From Dipteris shenzhenensis (Eukaryota; Polypodiophyta; Polypodiopsida; Gleicheniales), in assembly GCA_047967505.1 (NCBI GenBank), contig CM106540.1: a DNA stretch of 64,000 bases, one strand, 5' to 3'. The notes below the pieces were generated by a model. The model did not search any database, was not told the origin of the DNA, and saw nothing but the letters and a program-made list of their open reading frames with translations. The position numbers and the translations under genes were made by a program. Shown in pieces: positions 1 to 10,859 of this stretch; the stretch's first letter is position 1; each line of letters begins with the position of its first letter.

Positions 1-2388
1 AGGAAAATGGTTCTGCCCATCGGATATCCTTTGCATGGTCGATCGAGCATTAAATACCATTTTTGCCTTAGTGTCATGGACATCTGTAAAAAAACACGCT
101 GCTAGGTATGTTATCAGATCAAGAACTTATGGGATGGGTGTGCCACTTTGCATGTAAGTCAATTCCACCTAGTTGAAGGTGTGTGCAAAGTATTGTGCCC
201 ATCGGATATGCTTTCCATTGTCGATCAAGCATAAGACACCGTTTTTGCCTTAGTGAAATGCACAACCATAAAAAAACACGGTCCTAGGTGTGTTATTCAA
301 ACAAGTACTTATCGGATGGGGGCGCCACTTTGCACGCAAGTCTGTTTCAACTAGGTTGAGATGTGTGCAAAGTATTGTCACCATCGAATATGCTTTGCAT
401 GGTCGATCACGCATTATACAACATTTTTCTAGTAGTGATATGCAGATCCGCAAAAAAACATGCCCTTACGTATGTTATCTGACCAAGTACTTATCGTATG
501 GGTGTGCCTCTTTTAAAAAATTTCAATACCACCTAGGTTAAGGCGTAGGAAAAGTATTGTGCCCATTGGATATGCTTTGCATGGTCGATCGAGCGTTAAA
601 TATCATTTTTGCCTTAGTGTCATGCAGATCTGTAAAAAAACACACTGCTAGGTGTGTTATGCGATCAAGTACTTATGCGATGGGAATGCCACTTTGCATG
701 TAAGTCAATTCAACCTATTTGAAGGTGTGTGCAAAGTATTATGCCCATCAGATATGCTTTGCATTGTCGATCAAGCATAAAACACCATTTTTGCCTTTGT
801 GTCATGCACAACCATAAAAAAACACGGTCCTAGGTGTGTTATTCAAACAAGTATTATCAGATGGGGGCTCTACTTTGTATGCAAGTCCTTTTCAACTAGG
901 TTGAGGTGCGTGCAAAGTATTTTCACCATCGAATATGCTTTGCATGGTCGATCATGCATTATACAATGTTTTTCCTGTAGTGATATGCACATCTACAAAA
1001 AAAACATGCCCTTAAGTATGTTATTTGACCAAGTACTTATCCAATGGGTATGCCCCTTTGAGAAAATTTCAATACCACATATGTTAAGGCATAGGAAAAT
1101 TATTGTGCCCATTGGATATGCTTTGCATGGTTAATCAAGCATTAAATACCATTTTTGCCTTTGTGTCATGCACATCCGTAAAAAAACACACTTCTAGGTG
1201 TGTTATCCAAACAAGTACTTATGCGATGGGAATGCCACTCTGCATGTAATTCCATTCCACCTAGTTGAAGGTGTGTGCAAAGTATTGTGCCCATCGGATA
1301 TGCTTTGCATTGTCGATCAAGCATAAAACACCGTTTTTGCCTTAGTGTCATGGACAACCATAAAAAACACAGTCCTAGGTGTGTTAATCAAACAAGTACT
1401 TATCGAATGGGGGCTCCACTTTGCAGGCAAGTCTATTTCAACTAGGTTGAGATGCATGCAAAGTATTGTCACCATCAAATATGATTTGCATGGCTGATCA
1501 CGCATTATACACTATTTTTCCCCTAGTGATGTGCACATCCGCAAAAAAACACGCCCTTAGGTGTGTTATCTGACCAAATACTTATCGGATGGGTGTGCCT
1601 CTTTGAGAACATTTCAATAACACCTAGGTGGAGGTGTAGGGAAAGTTTTGTGCCCATCGGAAATCCTTTGCATGGTCGATCGAGCATTAAATGCTATTTT
1701 TGCTCTAGTGTCATGCACATCCGAAAAAAACACGCTGCTAGGTATGTTATCTGATCAAGCACTTATGGGATGGGCGTGCCACTTTGCATGTAAGTCAATT
1801 CCACCTAGTTGAAGGTGTGTGCAAAGTATTGTGCCCATCGTATATGCTCTGCATTGTCGATCAAGCATAAAACATCGTTTTTGCCTTAGTGTCATGCACA
1901 ATCATAAAAAAACACGGTCCTAGCTGTGTTAATCAAACAAGTACTTATTGGATGGGGGCTCCACTTTGTATGCAAGTCCGTTTCAACTAGGTTGAGATGT
2001 GTGCAAAGTATTGTCACCATCGGATATGCTCTGCATGGTTGATTACACATTATACAACGTTTTTCCGGTAGCGATATGCACATCGGCAAAAAAACACGCG
2101 CTTAGTATGTTATCTAACCAAGTACTTATCGGATGGGTGTGTCTCTTTGAGGACATTTCAATACCACCTAGGTTAAGGCATAGGAAAAGTATTGTGCCGA
2201 TCGGATATGCTTTGCATGGTCGATCGAGCATTAAATACCTTTTTTGCCTTCGTGTCATGCACATCCATAAAAAAACACGCTACTAGGTGTGTTATCCGAT
2301 CAAGTACTTGTGCGATGGGAATGCCACTTTGCATGTAATTCAATTTCACCTATTTGAAGGTGTGTGCAAAGTATTGTGCCCATTGAAT
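1..2388. repeat. ~182-bp satellite array with trimeric higher-order structure
   Basis: Thirteen monomers were counted by following the recurring CTTAT / GATGGG block, at about 126, 308, 490, 672, 853, 1036, 1218, 1399, 1579, 1762, 1944, 2125 and 2307. Spacing is 180-183 bp. Three monomer classes rotate in order (class A with GCTGCTAGG-like, class B with GGTCCTAGG-like and class C with GCCCTTAGG-like blocks), giving a ~545-bp higher-order unit. The array runs off the left edge of the window and is cut at about 2388 by a copia LTR. All short reading frames inside it are incidental. Monomer length and higher-order organisation resemble plant centromeric or subtelomeric satellites, but position on the chromosome is not known. 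Confidence 0.95.
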
Positions 2389-2731
2389 TGTGAAGATAGT
2401 AAGAGAGAGGGAAGGAGTCTCACTTGCGGCTTTCTCACATACACAATGGGGGAATACACACACAGGTGGAGGCTAAAAATAGTTTTCCTCTTCTTAGTTG
2501 TGAAAGCCAAAAGAAATCTAGTACAAAGAAATAGAAGAACCCTATATGTGGGTCTCAAACCAAACTCAAATAACTAAGGTGGCATACTAACTGAGCCACA
2601 AACTAGAGTAGATAAGGATAGTTGTCATCCTCGTGGGCAGTGCACCAACCGCATCTGCAACTAACAAGTCAGTGATATAAATGCACAACTGTCACCCTGG
2701 CATATCACGAGTGGAGCTCGATATCTCAACA
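2389..2731 (-). repeat. 3' LTR of Copia-1
   Basis: On the plus strand the segment begins TGTGAAGATAG and ends CTCAACA, so it has TG...CA ends. It is preceded (element orientation) by a purine tract at 2732-2746 (reverse complement reads GAGGGGGAG), as expected for a polypurine tract beside a 3' LTR. The satellite-side boundary is accurate to a few bases. Confidence 0.7.
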
Positions 2732-3808
2732 CTCCCCCTCGAGCTCAATCCCAATTCTTGCACACCAAGCAGGTCTCTGAACTTGCGCAGCTTCTCTGCG
2801 CCCAATGCCTTCATGAATATGTCAGTGACCTGATCCTCTGTGCTGACATAAACTAGATCAATAAGACCTAGTAAAACCTTCTCCCGCACATAGTGATAAT
2901 GCACCTCAATGTGCTTTATTCTAGCATGATAGACTGGGTTATTTGCCAAGTGTATACTGCTCATGTTGTCACAATAAATGACAACTGGTCCATTTGTAGA
3001 CTGATGCATATCATAAAGTAGCTTATGCAACCAAGCTACCTCACATGCAGCCATTGCTGCACCCCTATACTCGGCCTCTGTGCTCGACAAGGCAAGTGTA
3101 GGCTGTTTCTTGCTGCTCCAGGTGACTGCAGCACTCCCAAAAGAGAACACATATCCACTGGTAGATCGTCTATCAGAAGTACTACCAGCCCAATCAGCAT
3201 CAATGTATCCATGCAACTGTATCTGAACCCCAGCCTCATAAAATAGTCCATATTGCAATGTGGACTTCACATACCTGAGTATGTGTCTAGCCGCATTGCA
3301 GCCTGCATAAACTGACTTACCAATCCAACAACATAGCTTAAATCTGGCCTGGTAATAGTCATATAAATCAAACTTCCTACTATGCGTCTGTACATAGTAG
3401 GGTCTTCTACAAGCTCACCTGCATCTGTGCTCAGCTTCACATTCTGCTCCAAAGGAACTGAAATAGGCTTACAACCTGTCATCCCATATTTGGATAGCAT
3501 GTCCAATCTATACTGCCTCTGCAAGAGCTGTATCCCACTTGGTGACCTAATCACCTCAATGCCCAAGAAATAACACAGCTCTCCCAAATCCTTCATCTCA
3601 AACTTCTGCTTCAATAGCATTTTCACATGAAGGATATCTTCATCACTATCACCTGTGATGATCAAATCATCAACATAAATGACAAGCAGCATAATACCTT
3701 TCTCTGTTTTTCTCACATAGAGTCAGAAATCTGCCTTGGAAATATGAAAGCCAATAGTGACAAGATACTGTCCTATCTTGTCAGACCATGCTCTAGGTGC
3801 TTGCTTCA
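2692..3808 (-). pseudogene. Copia-1 pol remnant (RT C-terminus + RNase H)
   Basis: The RT part (about 3808 down to 3267) has YVDDLIITG and 'TRPDLSYVVGLVSQF'. The RNase H part (3270 down to 2692) has the DADWAGSTSDRRSTSGY, LSSTEAEYRG, YCDNMSS and 'HARIKHIEVHYHYVREK' blocks typical of copia elements. The two parts lie in different frames that meet near 3270, so a frameshift separates them. An in-frame stop also lies near 3722 in the RT part. The RNase H frame runs through the polypurine tract into the LTR before stopping. Confidence 0.85.
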
Positions 3809-4097
3809 AGCATTAGAAAAAAAGGGAGCTCATTTTGGGGCCTTTTACGGTTTGGAAAAATAAGCTCTCAACCAATCAATAGAAGGCCAACGTAACGTTG
3901 AAAATTCACGAAAATAAGAGAAAATAGAAAAAAGAAACAATACTTTATGTAAGTACAAGCGTGCTACATTAATGAGGAGATTGGTTTTTTATTCTTAGAA
4001 GATCTTTGGACAAGAAAATAGAATCTAAACTGACATTTTATCTGACAAGATCCTTCCGGCTTCCACCTTCCTTTGAATTTTCAAATGTTGTGCCGCC
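3809..4097. other. Flank between Copia-1 and Copia-2; left half of a split exon at 3999-4097
   Basis: AT-rich sequence follows the broken end of Copia-1. A splice-acceptor-like TTATTCTTAG ends at 3998 and the following frame is open up to the Copia-2 target duplication CCGCC (4093-4097). Removing Copia-2 and one CCGCC copy, the frame continues without a stop from 11466 to a GTAAG donor at 11560. The 3999-4097 part therefore appears to be the left half of an exon of the plus-strand gene described at 11466-13363. Confidence 0.6.
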
Positions 4098-4354
4098 TGA
4101 CAAAATATGAAGAGGGGAGAGGAGAAGAGTGGAGATGAGGAGAGAGGGCACAGCTAGAGAGCACACCACAAATGACTAACTGTACACTAGAATTAGTTGA
4201 AAAAATAGAATATATACAAACCCTTTTAGGGTTAGGGTTAGGGGATCTAACCCTTTCCTTTATATCACTCTATAAGGTTAGTGCTATGCACATATGATCA
4301 CGTGATGGTGCTATGCACACATGATCACATGATGTTGAGCGTGAACTCTCAACA
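4098..4354 (-). repeat. 3' LTR of Copia-2
   Basis: 257 bp with TGACAAAATA... and ...CTCTCAACA ends, adjoining a polypurine tract (4355-4366; reverse complement TTGAGGGAAGG). It contains a short telomere-like run (TTTAGGGTTAGGGTTAGGG) at about 4225-4243, preceded by TATATA-like sequence, and two near-copies of CACATATGATCACGTGATG-type palindromic blocks. Confidence 0.95.
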
Positions 4355-4442
4355 CCTTCCCTCAAGATCAACATCATGAAGTAGGCCTTCCCTCAAGATG
4401 ATGATTCTGGGGAATCGAAGAAGGACTGAGCATTACATTCCA

Positions 4443-5729
4443 TCACACCCCTTTAATGGGAATGTCCTTCCTCTGCATCAAACCAAGAGCTAGTCGGTGT
4501 TTCTCGAATAGCTCTTTACGGATTGGTTTGGTAAAGATATCTGCAACATTTTCTTTGCTATCACAATGCTGCAGTGTGATGTCACCAAGTAACACTCTTT
4601 CTCTGATGAAGTGCTCTCTGACATCAATGTGCTTTGTCCTGGAGTGATATACTGGATTTTTGGCCAATGCTTGAGCCGATTGATTATCACAGTATATTGT
4701 TGTTGGCTTTGACTCATCAAAGTAATCTGTTTCTGACAATAGTCTTCTGAGCCATATAGCTTCACATGCACCTGTAGTGAGTGCTCTATATTCTGCTTCA
4801 GTCGAAGACAAAGAAACAGTTGGCTGTTTGTTTGACAACCATGATATAGCACCTTGACCAAGGAAAAATGCATATCCCTGTGTCGATCTCCTGGTCTCAT
4901 GATCTCCAGCATAGTCACTGTCACAGTATCCATGCAACCGTGGATGACTTCCTCTGTATTCTATCCCAAATTGTCTTGTACCTCTGATGTATCTCAAGAC
5001 TCTTTTGGCTGCATTCCAGTGAGACTGTTTTGGATTTGCCATAAACTGTGCTAGTGAGCTTACTGCATAACAAATATCTGGCCGTGTGATTGTCAGATAT
5101 ATAAGAGATCCAATGAGTTGCCTGTAGTATCTGTCATTGACTGTAGGCTTTTCTGAATCTTTAGTAAGTTTCAAACTCTGTTCCATGGGAGTGGCTGCAA
5201 TCTTGCAATCTGCCATATGAAACTTCTTCAGGAGACTGTCAACATACTTGAGCTGACTCATGAATGTGCTATCGGGATCTCTCCAGAACTCAATTCCAAG
5301 ACAATAGTGCATAAGTCCAAGATCTTTCATGTCGAACTCTGCAGATAAGTCTTGTTTTAGTTTTCTAATGAAGCTATCCTTGCTTCCTGTCACAATGAGA
5401 TCATCTACGTACAAAAGTGCAATAGTAATATCTTCCCCTTGAACTTTGTAGTAGAGAGTATGATCTGCATTGGACTTCATGTATCCCAGATCAGCAAAAT
5501 ACTTGTCAATTCTGCTGTACCAACTTCTGGGTGCTTGCTTTAAGCCATAGAGACTTTTCTTGAGATGGCAAACCTTGTTCTCTTTTCCTGGTTCAACATA
5601 ACCGGCTGGTTGTTGCATGTAGACATCCTCGTCTAGATAACCATTGAGAAATGCATTCTTGACATCGAGCTGATACACATTCCATTTACTGAGTGTCGCT
5701 AGTGATATCAAGAACCGTATGGAATCCAT
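4443..5729 (-). pseudogene. Copia-2 reverse transcriptase and RNase H
   Basis: An open stretch of 428 codons. RT blocks QLDVKNAFLNGYL, 'LKQAPRSWYSRID' and the catalytic YVDDLIVTG are intact. RNase H follows with CDSDYAGDHETRRSTQGY, LSSTEAEYRAL, YCDNQSAQAL, the conserved 'HSRTKHIDVREHFIRE' block and DIFTKPI. The open stretch starts inside the RT domain. The N-terminal RT sequence upstream (5730-5840) is recognisable but disrupted by a frameshift and a duplicated 'GSIQRYK' segment. The domain is well preserved but cannot be translated as part of one polyprotein. Confidence 0.9.
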
Positions 5730-5840
5730 CTTTGCTATGGAGCATAAGTCTCATCATAATCTTGGCCATATTGTTGTGCAAATCCTTTTGCAACTAATCT
5801 GGCTTTGTATCTCTGAATACTGCCATCTGGATTGTACTTC
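5730..5840 (-). pseudogene. Damaged RT N-terminus of Copia-2 with a duplicated segment
   Basis: A 22-bp string (ACTTTGTATCTCTGAATACTG on the plus strand) occurs twice, near 5786-5815 and 5836-5862. The second copy lies where copia elements usually encode the 'CKWVYK' motif, so that motif is lost and replaced by a copy of the downstream 'GSIQRYK' coding sequence. A one-base change of frame near 5735 ('ETYAP' then stop) is a second lesion. The pattern suggests template switching during reverse transcription. Confidence 0.7.
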
Positions 5841-7566
5841 ACTTTGTATCTCTGAATACTGCCTTCTTTCCTGGTGGAAGGTCGCATGATTCCCAAGTGT
5901 TATTTTTATACAAAGCATCCATTTCTTCATTCATAGCAGTTTGCCATTCTGGCTTATCTACTGCGTCTTCGAAGTACACTGGCTCTTCTGTAGCCATGAT
6001 GGTAGTCATAAGAGCATAGTTGGTGGTTTCCACCTGAATTGCTTTGCCTTTCTGAGCATATGTCAATCTGGCTGGTGGTCTGCTTTCCCTAGTAGACCAT
6101 CTGAGCTGCTGTGGCACTGTTTGGGGTGTTGCTAGCAATTCTTGCTCTTCTTCATCAACCTGTTCTGTAGATGACTGTGAAGTCGATGCTTCTATCTCCT
6201 GTGTAGGTGAGGTTTTCCATTCTGATTCCTCATCGAAGATTACATCTCTGGAGATAATGACTTTGCGGTTGATGGGATCATACAATTTGTAGGCTTTACT
6301 TTCTTCACTGTAGCCAACCATGATGCATTTGCGTGACTTCGCATCCAATTTCCTGCGATGATCATCATGTATGTGGGCATATGCTATGCAACCAAATATG
6401 CGGAGATGCCCAATGCATGGCTTGTGTCCAGTGAATGCTTCATAAGGAGTCATACCTTGTATCGGTTCTGTAGGAAGCCGATTAAGCAAGTAGTTAGCTG
6501 TAGCTATTGCTTCTGCCCAATACTGATTCGGAAGATGCTTTTCACTAAGCATTGCTCTAGCACTGTCTGCTAAAGTCCCATTCTTCCTTTCAGCTATTGC
6601 ATTTTGCTGAGGAGTATCTGCACATGTGAATTGTCTTCGAATGCCGTGAGTTTTGCAAAAGTTCATGAAGGCTGAAGACATGTATTCACCTCCTCTGTCT
6701 GATCTCATGACCTTGATCTTTCTGCCTGTTTGGTTTTCTACCATGGCTTTGAATTCTTGAAATCTGGCAAACACTTCAGATTTCTCTTTCAGAAAGTAGA
6801 CCCAACAATATCTGCTGTAGTCGTCGATGAAGGTCAAGTAATAAAGTGAACCATTGATGCTACGGGTCTGGGCATAACCCCATACATCTGTATGAATTAA
6901 ATCAAGAATACCTCGTGCATGAGAGGTACTTCTGACAAAGTTGGTTCGCTTTTGTTTGCCGAAGCAGCATGCTTCACAAACCTTTCCAAGAAACTGTAGC
7001 TTCGGAATCCCAATTGCCATATTTTGATTCCTGAGATCTAACAAGTACTTGAAGTTGACATGACCATATCTCTTGTGCCATTTTGCAGATAGTGGCATCT
7101 GTTGCATTTGAGCTGACATGGCATGCTTATCCGGTACTGTAGCTAGCATCCTGTATAAGCATCCTTCCTTGACACCTTTTGCTACTAGCTGACCTCTTTT
7201 GGATTTGTCTCTGATAGTGCATTCATCACCGTCGAAGATGACTTTGTAGTTGTGTTCCATCATTTGACCTACTGACAAAAGGTTCTTGCTGAGCTTCGAA
7301 ACATAGAGCACATCTTTGACTAATCCTTTTGTACCAGTGAAATTGTTCATAGGGATAACACCTGTCCCTTGAACCGGATTCAGTGTATTGTCTGCTGTGT
7401 AGATGACATTCTTTTGACCTTCTAATGGCTTCATTTCTGTGAACCATTCCTGATGATTTGTCATATGAGATGATGCACCGCTGTCGATGTACCAAGGATC
7501 CTGTTCCACTTGGTCGACTTGATAGCTGAAATCCTCTTTGGGATTGAAATCAGTGTCTAGGTGCAT
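5839..7566 (-). pseudogene. Copia-2 protease and integrase
   Basis: An open stretch of 575 codons. The aspartic protease motif (WYIDSGASSHMT) is near residue 28. The GAG-pre-integrase zinc region (WHKRYGH ... CEACCFGKQ) follows. The integrase catalytic D-D-E residues are in HTDVWG, RSDRGGEY and AIAERKNGT. A 'FGCIAYAHI' block and Ser/Gln-rich linker precede the start of RT. It is separated from gag by two frame changes and from RT by others, so the element is unlikely to make a complete Pol. Confidence 0.9.
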
Positions 7567-7582
7567 TGTCTAGGTGCATTGT
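7556..7582. repeat. 13-bp tandem duplication causing a gag-pol frameshift
   Basis: GTCTAGGTGCATT occurs twice in tandem. Reading on the minus strand, the 'HQTDTMHLD' frame shifts to 'NAPRH' and stops, while removal of one copy leads directly into the protease frame. This is a local lesion by replication slippage. Confidence 0.85.
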
Positions 7583-7649
7583 ATCAGTCTGATGCAATTC
7601 CTCACTTGCAAGAAACATATTTCCATGTTCATTTGCAAAATGACTGTGA

Positions 7650-8711
7650 CTAGAATGTCCACCACGATGATTTCCTCTTCCTCGGGAATTCCCTCGAGGA
7701 TTGACCGCCTTGGTCATACTGCTTCTTGCGGCAATCTTTTTCATAGTGTCCAAACTTGTGACAATAGTTGCATTGAATGTTTGACACATTGGTGGATGCA
7801 TTCCCTCGTCCTTGGAATCTTCCTCGGTTGGAATGATTTCCTCTTTGCTGATTTTGATGTTGCTGAGGATGCTGCTGATGCTGATGCTGATTTTGACTTT
7901 GATTTTGTTGATGATGATGACCACTTTTCTGATATGATCTACCTCTGTTTCTACCTTTGCCTCTACTTCTGTCTGAAGCTGTGAATGCCTGATCATTAGA
8001 ATGACCTTTACGTGCTTGAATGGCCTGATTCCTGAGTTCTTCACCAAGTAGAACTGACTGAAGTTCTTCTAGTGTTGGAATTTGCCGTTGGTGGATGGCA
8101 ATACTCTGGACTAGATTCTCATATCCTTCTCCTAGTCCATTCAGGATTACTTGAACCATTTCTGCGGGATTCATAGTCTCTCCTGCTGCTGCAAGTTGAT
8201 TGTTGTAGTCTTTGATGCGGAGTACATAAGCATGACCGGTTTCACTGCTATTGCGGAAACTCTGGTTGATCTGGTTTCTCAGGGTGAGAATCCTGGATGT
8301 GTTCTTGGACTCATAGAGAGCTGCGAACATATCCCATGCTTCTTTTGATGTCTTGACTGTGTTGAGCTGTCCTAGCATGACATCTTGCACATTCTGCTTG
8401 ATCAGGTGATAGGCATACTTATCTTTCTTATCCCATTCTGCTTGAGCTCGGGCAATGGCAGGATCTGCTACTGGTGTGGAAACTGTTTGTGTAGATGTAG
8501 ATCCCGATGTAGATCCCGTTGCTAGTGCTATGACAACAGATGGAGTAGAGCTACTGGTGGCTGGATCGGCCAATGGTCTAGGTATGGATCCATCGACATA
8601 CTCCCATTTGTCCTGAAGCACAAGAATGGTCTCCATTCGGTATTTCCATGTACCATAATTGGAGTTGTCTAACTTAGCAGATGCCTCCAGATTGAGGTTG
8701 CTAGTCGACAT
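7650..8711 (-). CDS. Copia-2 gag (capsid-like, zinc knuckle)
   Basis: Begins at an ATG encoding MSTSNLNLEASAKLDNSNYG, with the 'NYGTWKYRMETIL' start typical of plant copia gag (UBN2-like). A central region with 'AWDMFAALYESKNTSRILTLRNQI' and 'LGEGYENLVQSI' is followed by a Gln/His/Arg-rich nucleic-acid-binding tail. The CCHC zinc knuckle CNYCHKFGHYEKDC is intact. The frame ends at 7650 after a frame change relative to the downstream 'GNSRGRGNHRGG' sequence. The 353-residue gag itself looks intact. Confidence 0.85.
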   Translation of the reverse strand: MSTSNLNLEASAKLDNSNYGTWKYRMETILVLQDKWEYVDGSIPRPLADPATSSSTPSVVIALATGSTSGSTSTQTVSTPVADPAIARAQAEWDKKDKYAYHLIKQNVQDVMLGQLNTVKTSKEAWDMFAALYESKNTSRILTLRNQINQSFRNSSETGHAYVLRIKDYNNQLAAAGETMNPAEMVQVILNGLGEGYENLVQSIAIHQRQIPTLEELQSVLLGEELRNQAIQARKGHSNDQAFTASDRSRGKGRNRGRSYQKSGHHHQQNQSQNQHQHQQHPQQHQNQQRGNHSNRGRFQGRGNASTNVSNIQCNYCHKFGHYEKDCRKKQYDQGGQSSREFPRKRKSSWWTF

Positions 8712-9469
8712 GGTGCAAACAATGTACTCAAAAGTGTCCTGAAAAAACTCTATATGAATCAACTGCAAATACACTGAAGATGCCAAGTGAAATCTTTGTA
8801 CCATCGGTGAAGATAGAACTGCTGTATATAAGATCTGATCTGTGTTACAAGGCTTGTGGCAATGATGCCGGGAATAGCCAAGAGGCTTTACAAGGCTGAA
8901 AAAATGATGTGCACGATGCCGTGAGATAGCCAAATAGGCTTTACAATGGTGGCATGTGTGTGTGAAATCAAGTGCTATCTGCCCACTGAATCAATCTGCA
9001 ATGCCTCTGAACTCTGAAGTCTGCTCACTGAACTGATGAACGTAAGGTTTCAGGTAATGTAATGATGTGAAATCGGATGTGAGCGTATGGACTGACTCCG
9101 AGTAGGTACTAGTCGGGAATTTCGGGCATGGCTTAGATTGGCAACTTGGGGAATTCAAAGCGTCCCCTCTATGGCGATCTAGTCTACTCTGATCTAGATC
9201 TAAACCAACCATCGATCGATGAAAGAGCAGCAAATAATTCCTTTTCCTTTGTTCTTTTTAAGTGCTGGGTCAGATGCATCGATGTAGAGGCAAATGTGCG
9301 TGAAGGAAGTGGTTTTGTCGGCGAAGCTCAAATCTGAGTGTAACTTGCGCCGAAATGTGCGCATGATGTAACGAGCGCGTAGAGCACAAAAAATCGAGCG
9401 ACTTTCCTTTTTGGAGCACCCTCAAATTCTTCCTGGATCAAGAGATATGACTTGATCTAGGTGGAGGGG

Positions 9470-10060
9470 CAAAAGGAGTGCAAATGGTGCTCAATGATGA
9501 TGTGTCACTGTGAGTCACATGCAGTGATGATGTGGCACTGTGCTTAGCAAGAGGTGTGCCAGTGAAGCTCTGTGCTGAGGTGGCAGGAGTGTGCACATGC
9601 AGTGTGTGCACAGTGTGCCTGGCAAGGGACTGTGCCTGCAGAGGGTCAGTGCTGACTGGACTGCTGAGGTGGCAGTGCTGAGGTGGCACTAATGACGTGG
9701 CCTGATGACGTGGCACTGATGACGTGATAGATGATGTGGTAGTGTTGATGTGGCTTGGTGATGTGTCACTGATGATGTGGCAGATGACATGGCAGATGAC
9801 ATGGCAGATGACGTGGCAGTGCTGACGTGGCCTGGTGACGTGTCATTGATGACGTGGCAGATGACATGGCAGTGCTGACGTGGCCTGGTGATGTGTCACT
9901 GATGATGTGGCAGATGACATGGCAGTGCTAACGTGGCAGATGATGTGGCAAAATGAGCTGGCAAGGTGATGTGGCAGTCTTACGGTACTGCTGACGTGTC
10001 AGATAAGATGATGTGGCAAATGGATAAGTGCCACGTGTCAGTTGATTGACCACACCTCTG
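9470..10060. repeat. Degenerate minisatellite of TGATGACGTGGCA-type units in the Copia-2 leader
   Basis: Dozens of 10-13-bp units vary around GATGACGTGGCA / GATGATGTGGCACT / GATGACATGGCA. The TGACGTGG core is a known plant bZIP binding core. Whether the array acts in regulation or is only an unstable repeat is not determined. A diverged version of the same leader type is seen near 33260-33400. Confidence 0.8.
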
Positions 10061-10859
10061 TGTGGTGACCCTTGTGATAGGGTGAGTGGATAAGTGCCAC
10101 GTGTCGTAAGGACGACGATCGGAATCTTTGAGATTCTAACAGAATCTCAAAGATTCCGTCTTCTTCTTCGTTGGAGCTCTGTGAGCCTTGCCTTGTAGTA
10201 CTGTCAACCCGGATGCTCCTCCGTCGCTCAGGACCGTTGCATCATCGCTGCAAACATTCTACCTCTAGTCGCTGAGTGGTTCGGAGGTGGCGCTAAGACT
10301 GTATATTGCCTTGATTTGGTTGCGCAGATGCGAGATGGCAATGCGTATTCTGGTTCCCGCTTTCTATCTGGTGGTTGCGATGGTTCTGTGCAGGGCGGAG
10401 GCCGTTGTGTGCGCCTTGTGTTACGGGCTCTGCGCCTGCTGGCTATGGCGTGAGGCTTCGGCCGCGGGGCGTGCAAGGCGACGTAGAGTCGTAGTTGCAA
10501 AGTCGCTGGCAGCCAGAGGCCGTTGGAACCGTTGGAGGCTGATATGTAGCCCGTGAGCGAGTCTTGCAATTAGTCGATCGTGGGGCACGAGTTGGCGCTA
10601 ATCAAGCCGCTCATGCTTGTGCCGTTGAAGATGTTGGAGCACTGTCGTCCATTGCTGGCTGCTTGTTGCAGCTTAGAATGGCTGCTTGTTGTGAAGCATG
10701 GGTTGCTCGGGCGCCGTGTGCATGAAGCCTTCGATTGCAACAAAGCAAAGCAAAGCAGTTGGAGGCTCCAAGTCGCTGAAGTCGGAGGCGCTGTTGAAGC
10801 TTGGGCTTCGCTGCTGCAGGGGTGCTTTGCTTGCAGAGCTGTGAAGAGCAGAGAATCTA

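Larger units (their letters stand above)
2389..3808 (-). mobile_element. Copia-1: 5'-truncated Ty1/copia retrotransposon
   Basis: Reading on the minus strand, this is the 3' part of a Ty1/copia element: end of reverse transcriptase, RNase H, polypurine tract, then the 3' LTR. The element inserted at the edge of the satellite array. Upstream homology stops abruptly at about 3808 within the RT 'QAPRAW' region, so gag, protease, integrase and most of RT are missing. No matching 5' LTR was seen in the window. It is a dead fragment. Confidence 0.85.

Noticed and set aside
1-2390. Several 60-110-codon open frames in the first 2.4 kb
   Set aside because: They recur with the satellite period and have no conserved domain; they are by-products of the repeat.
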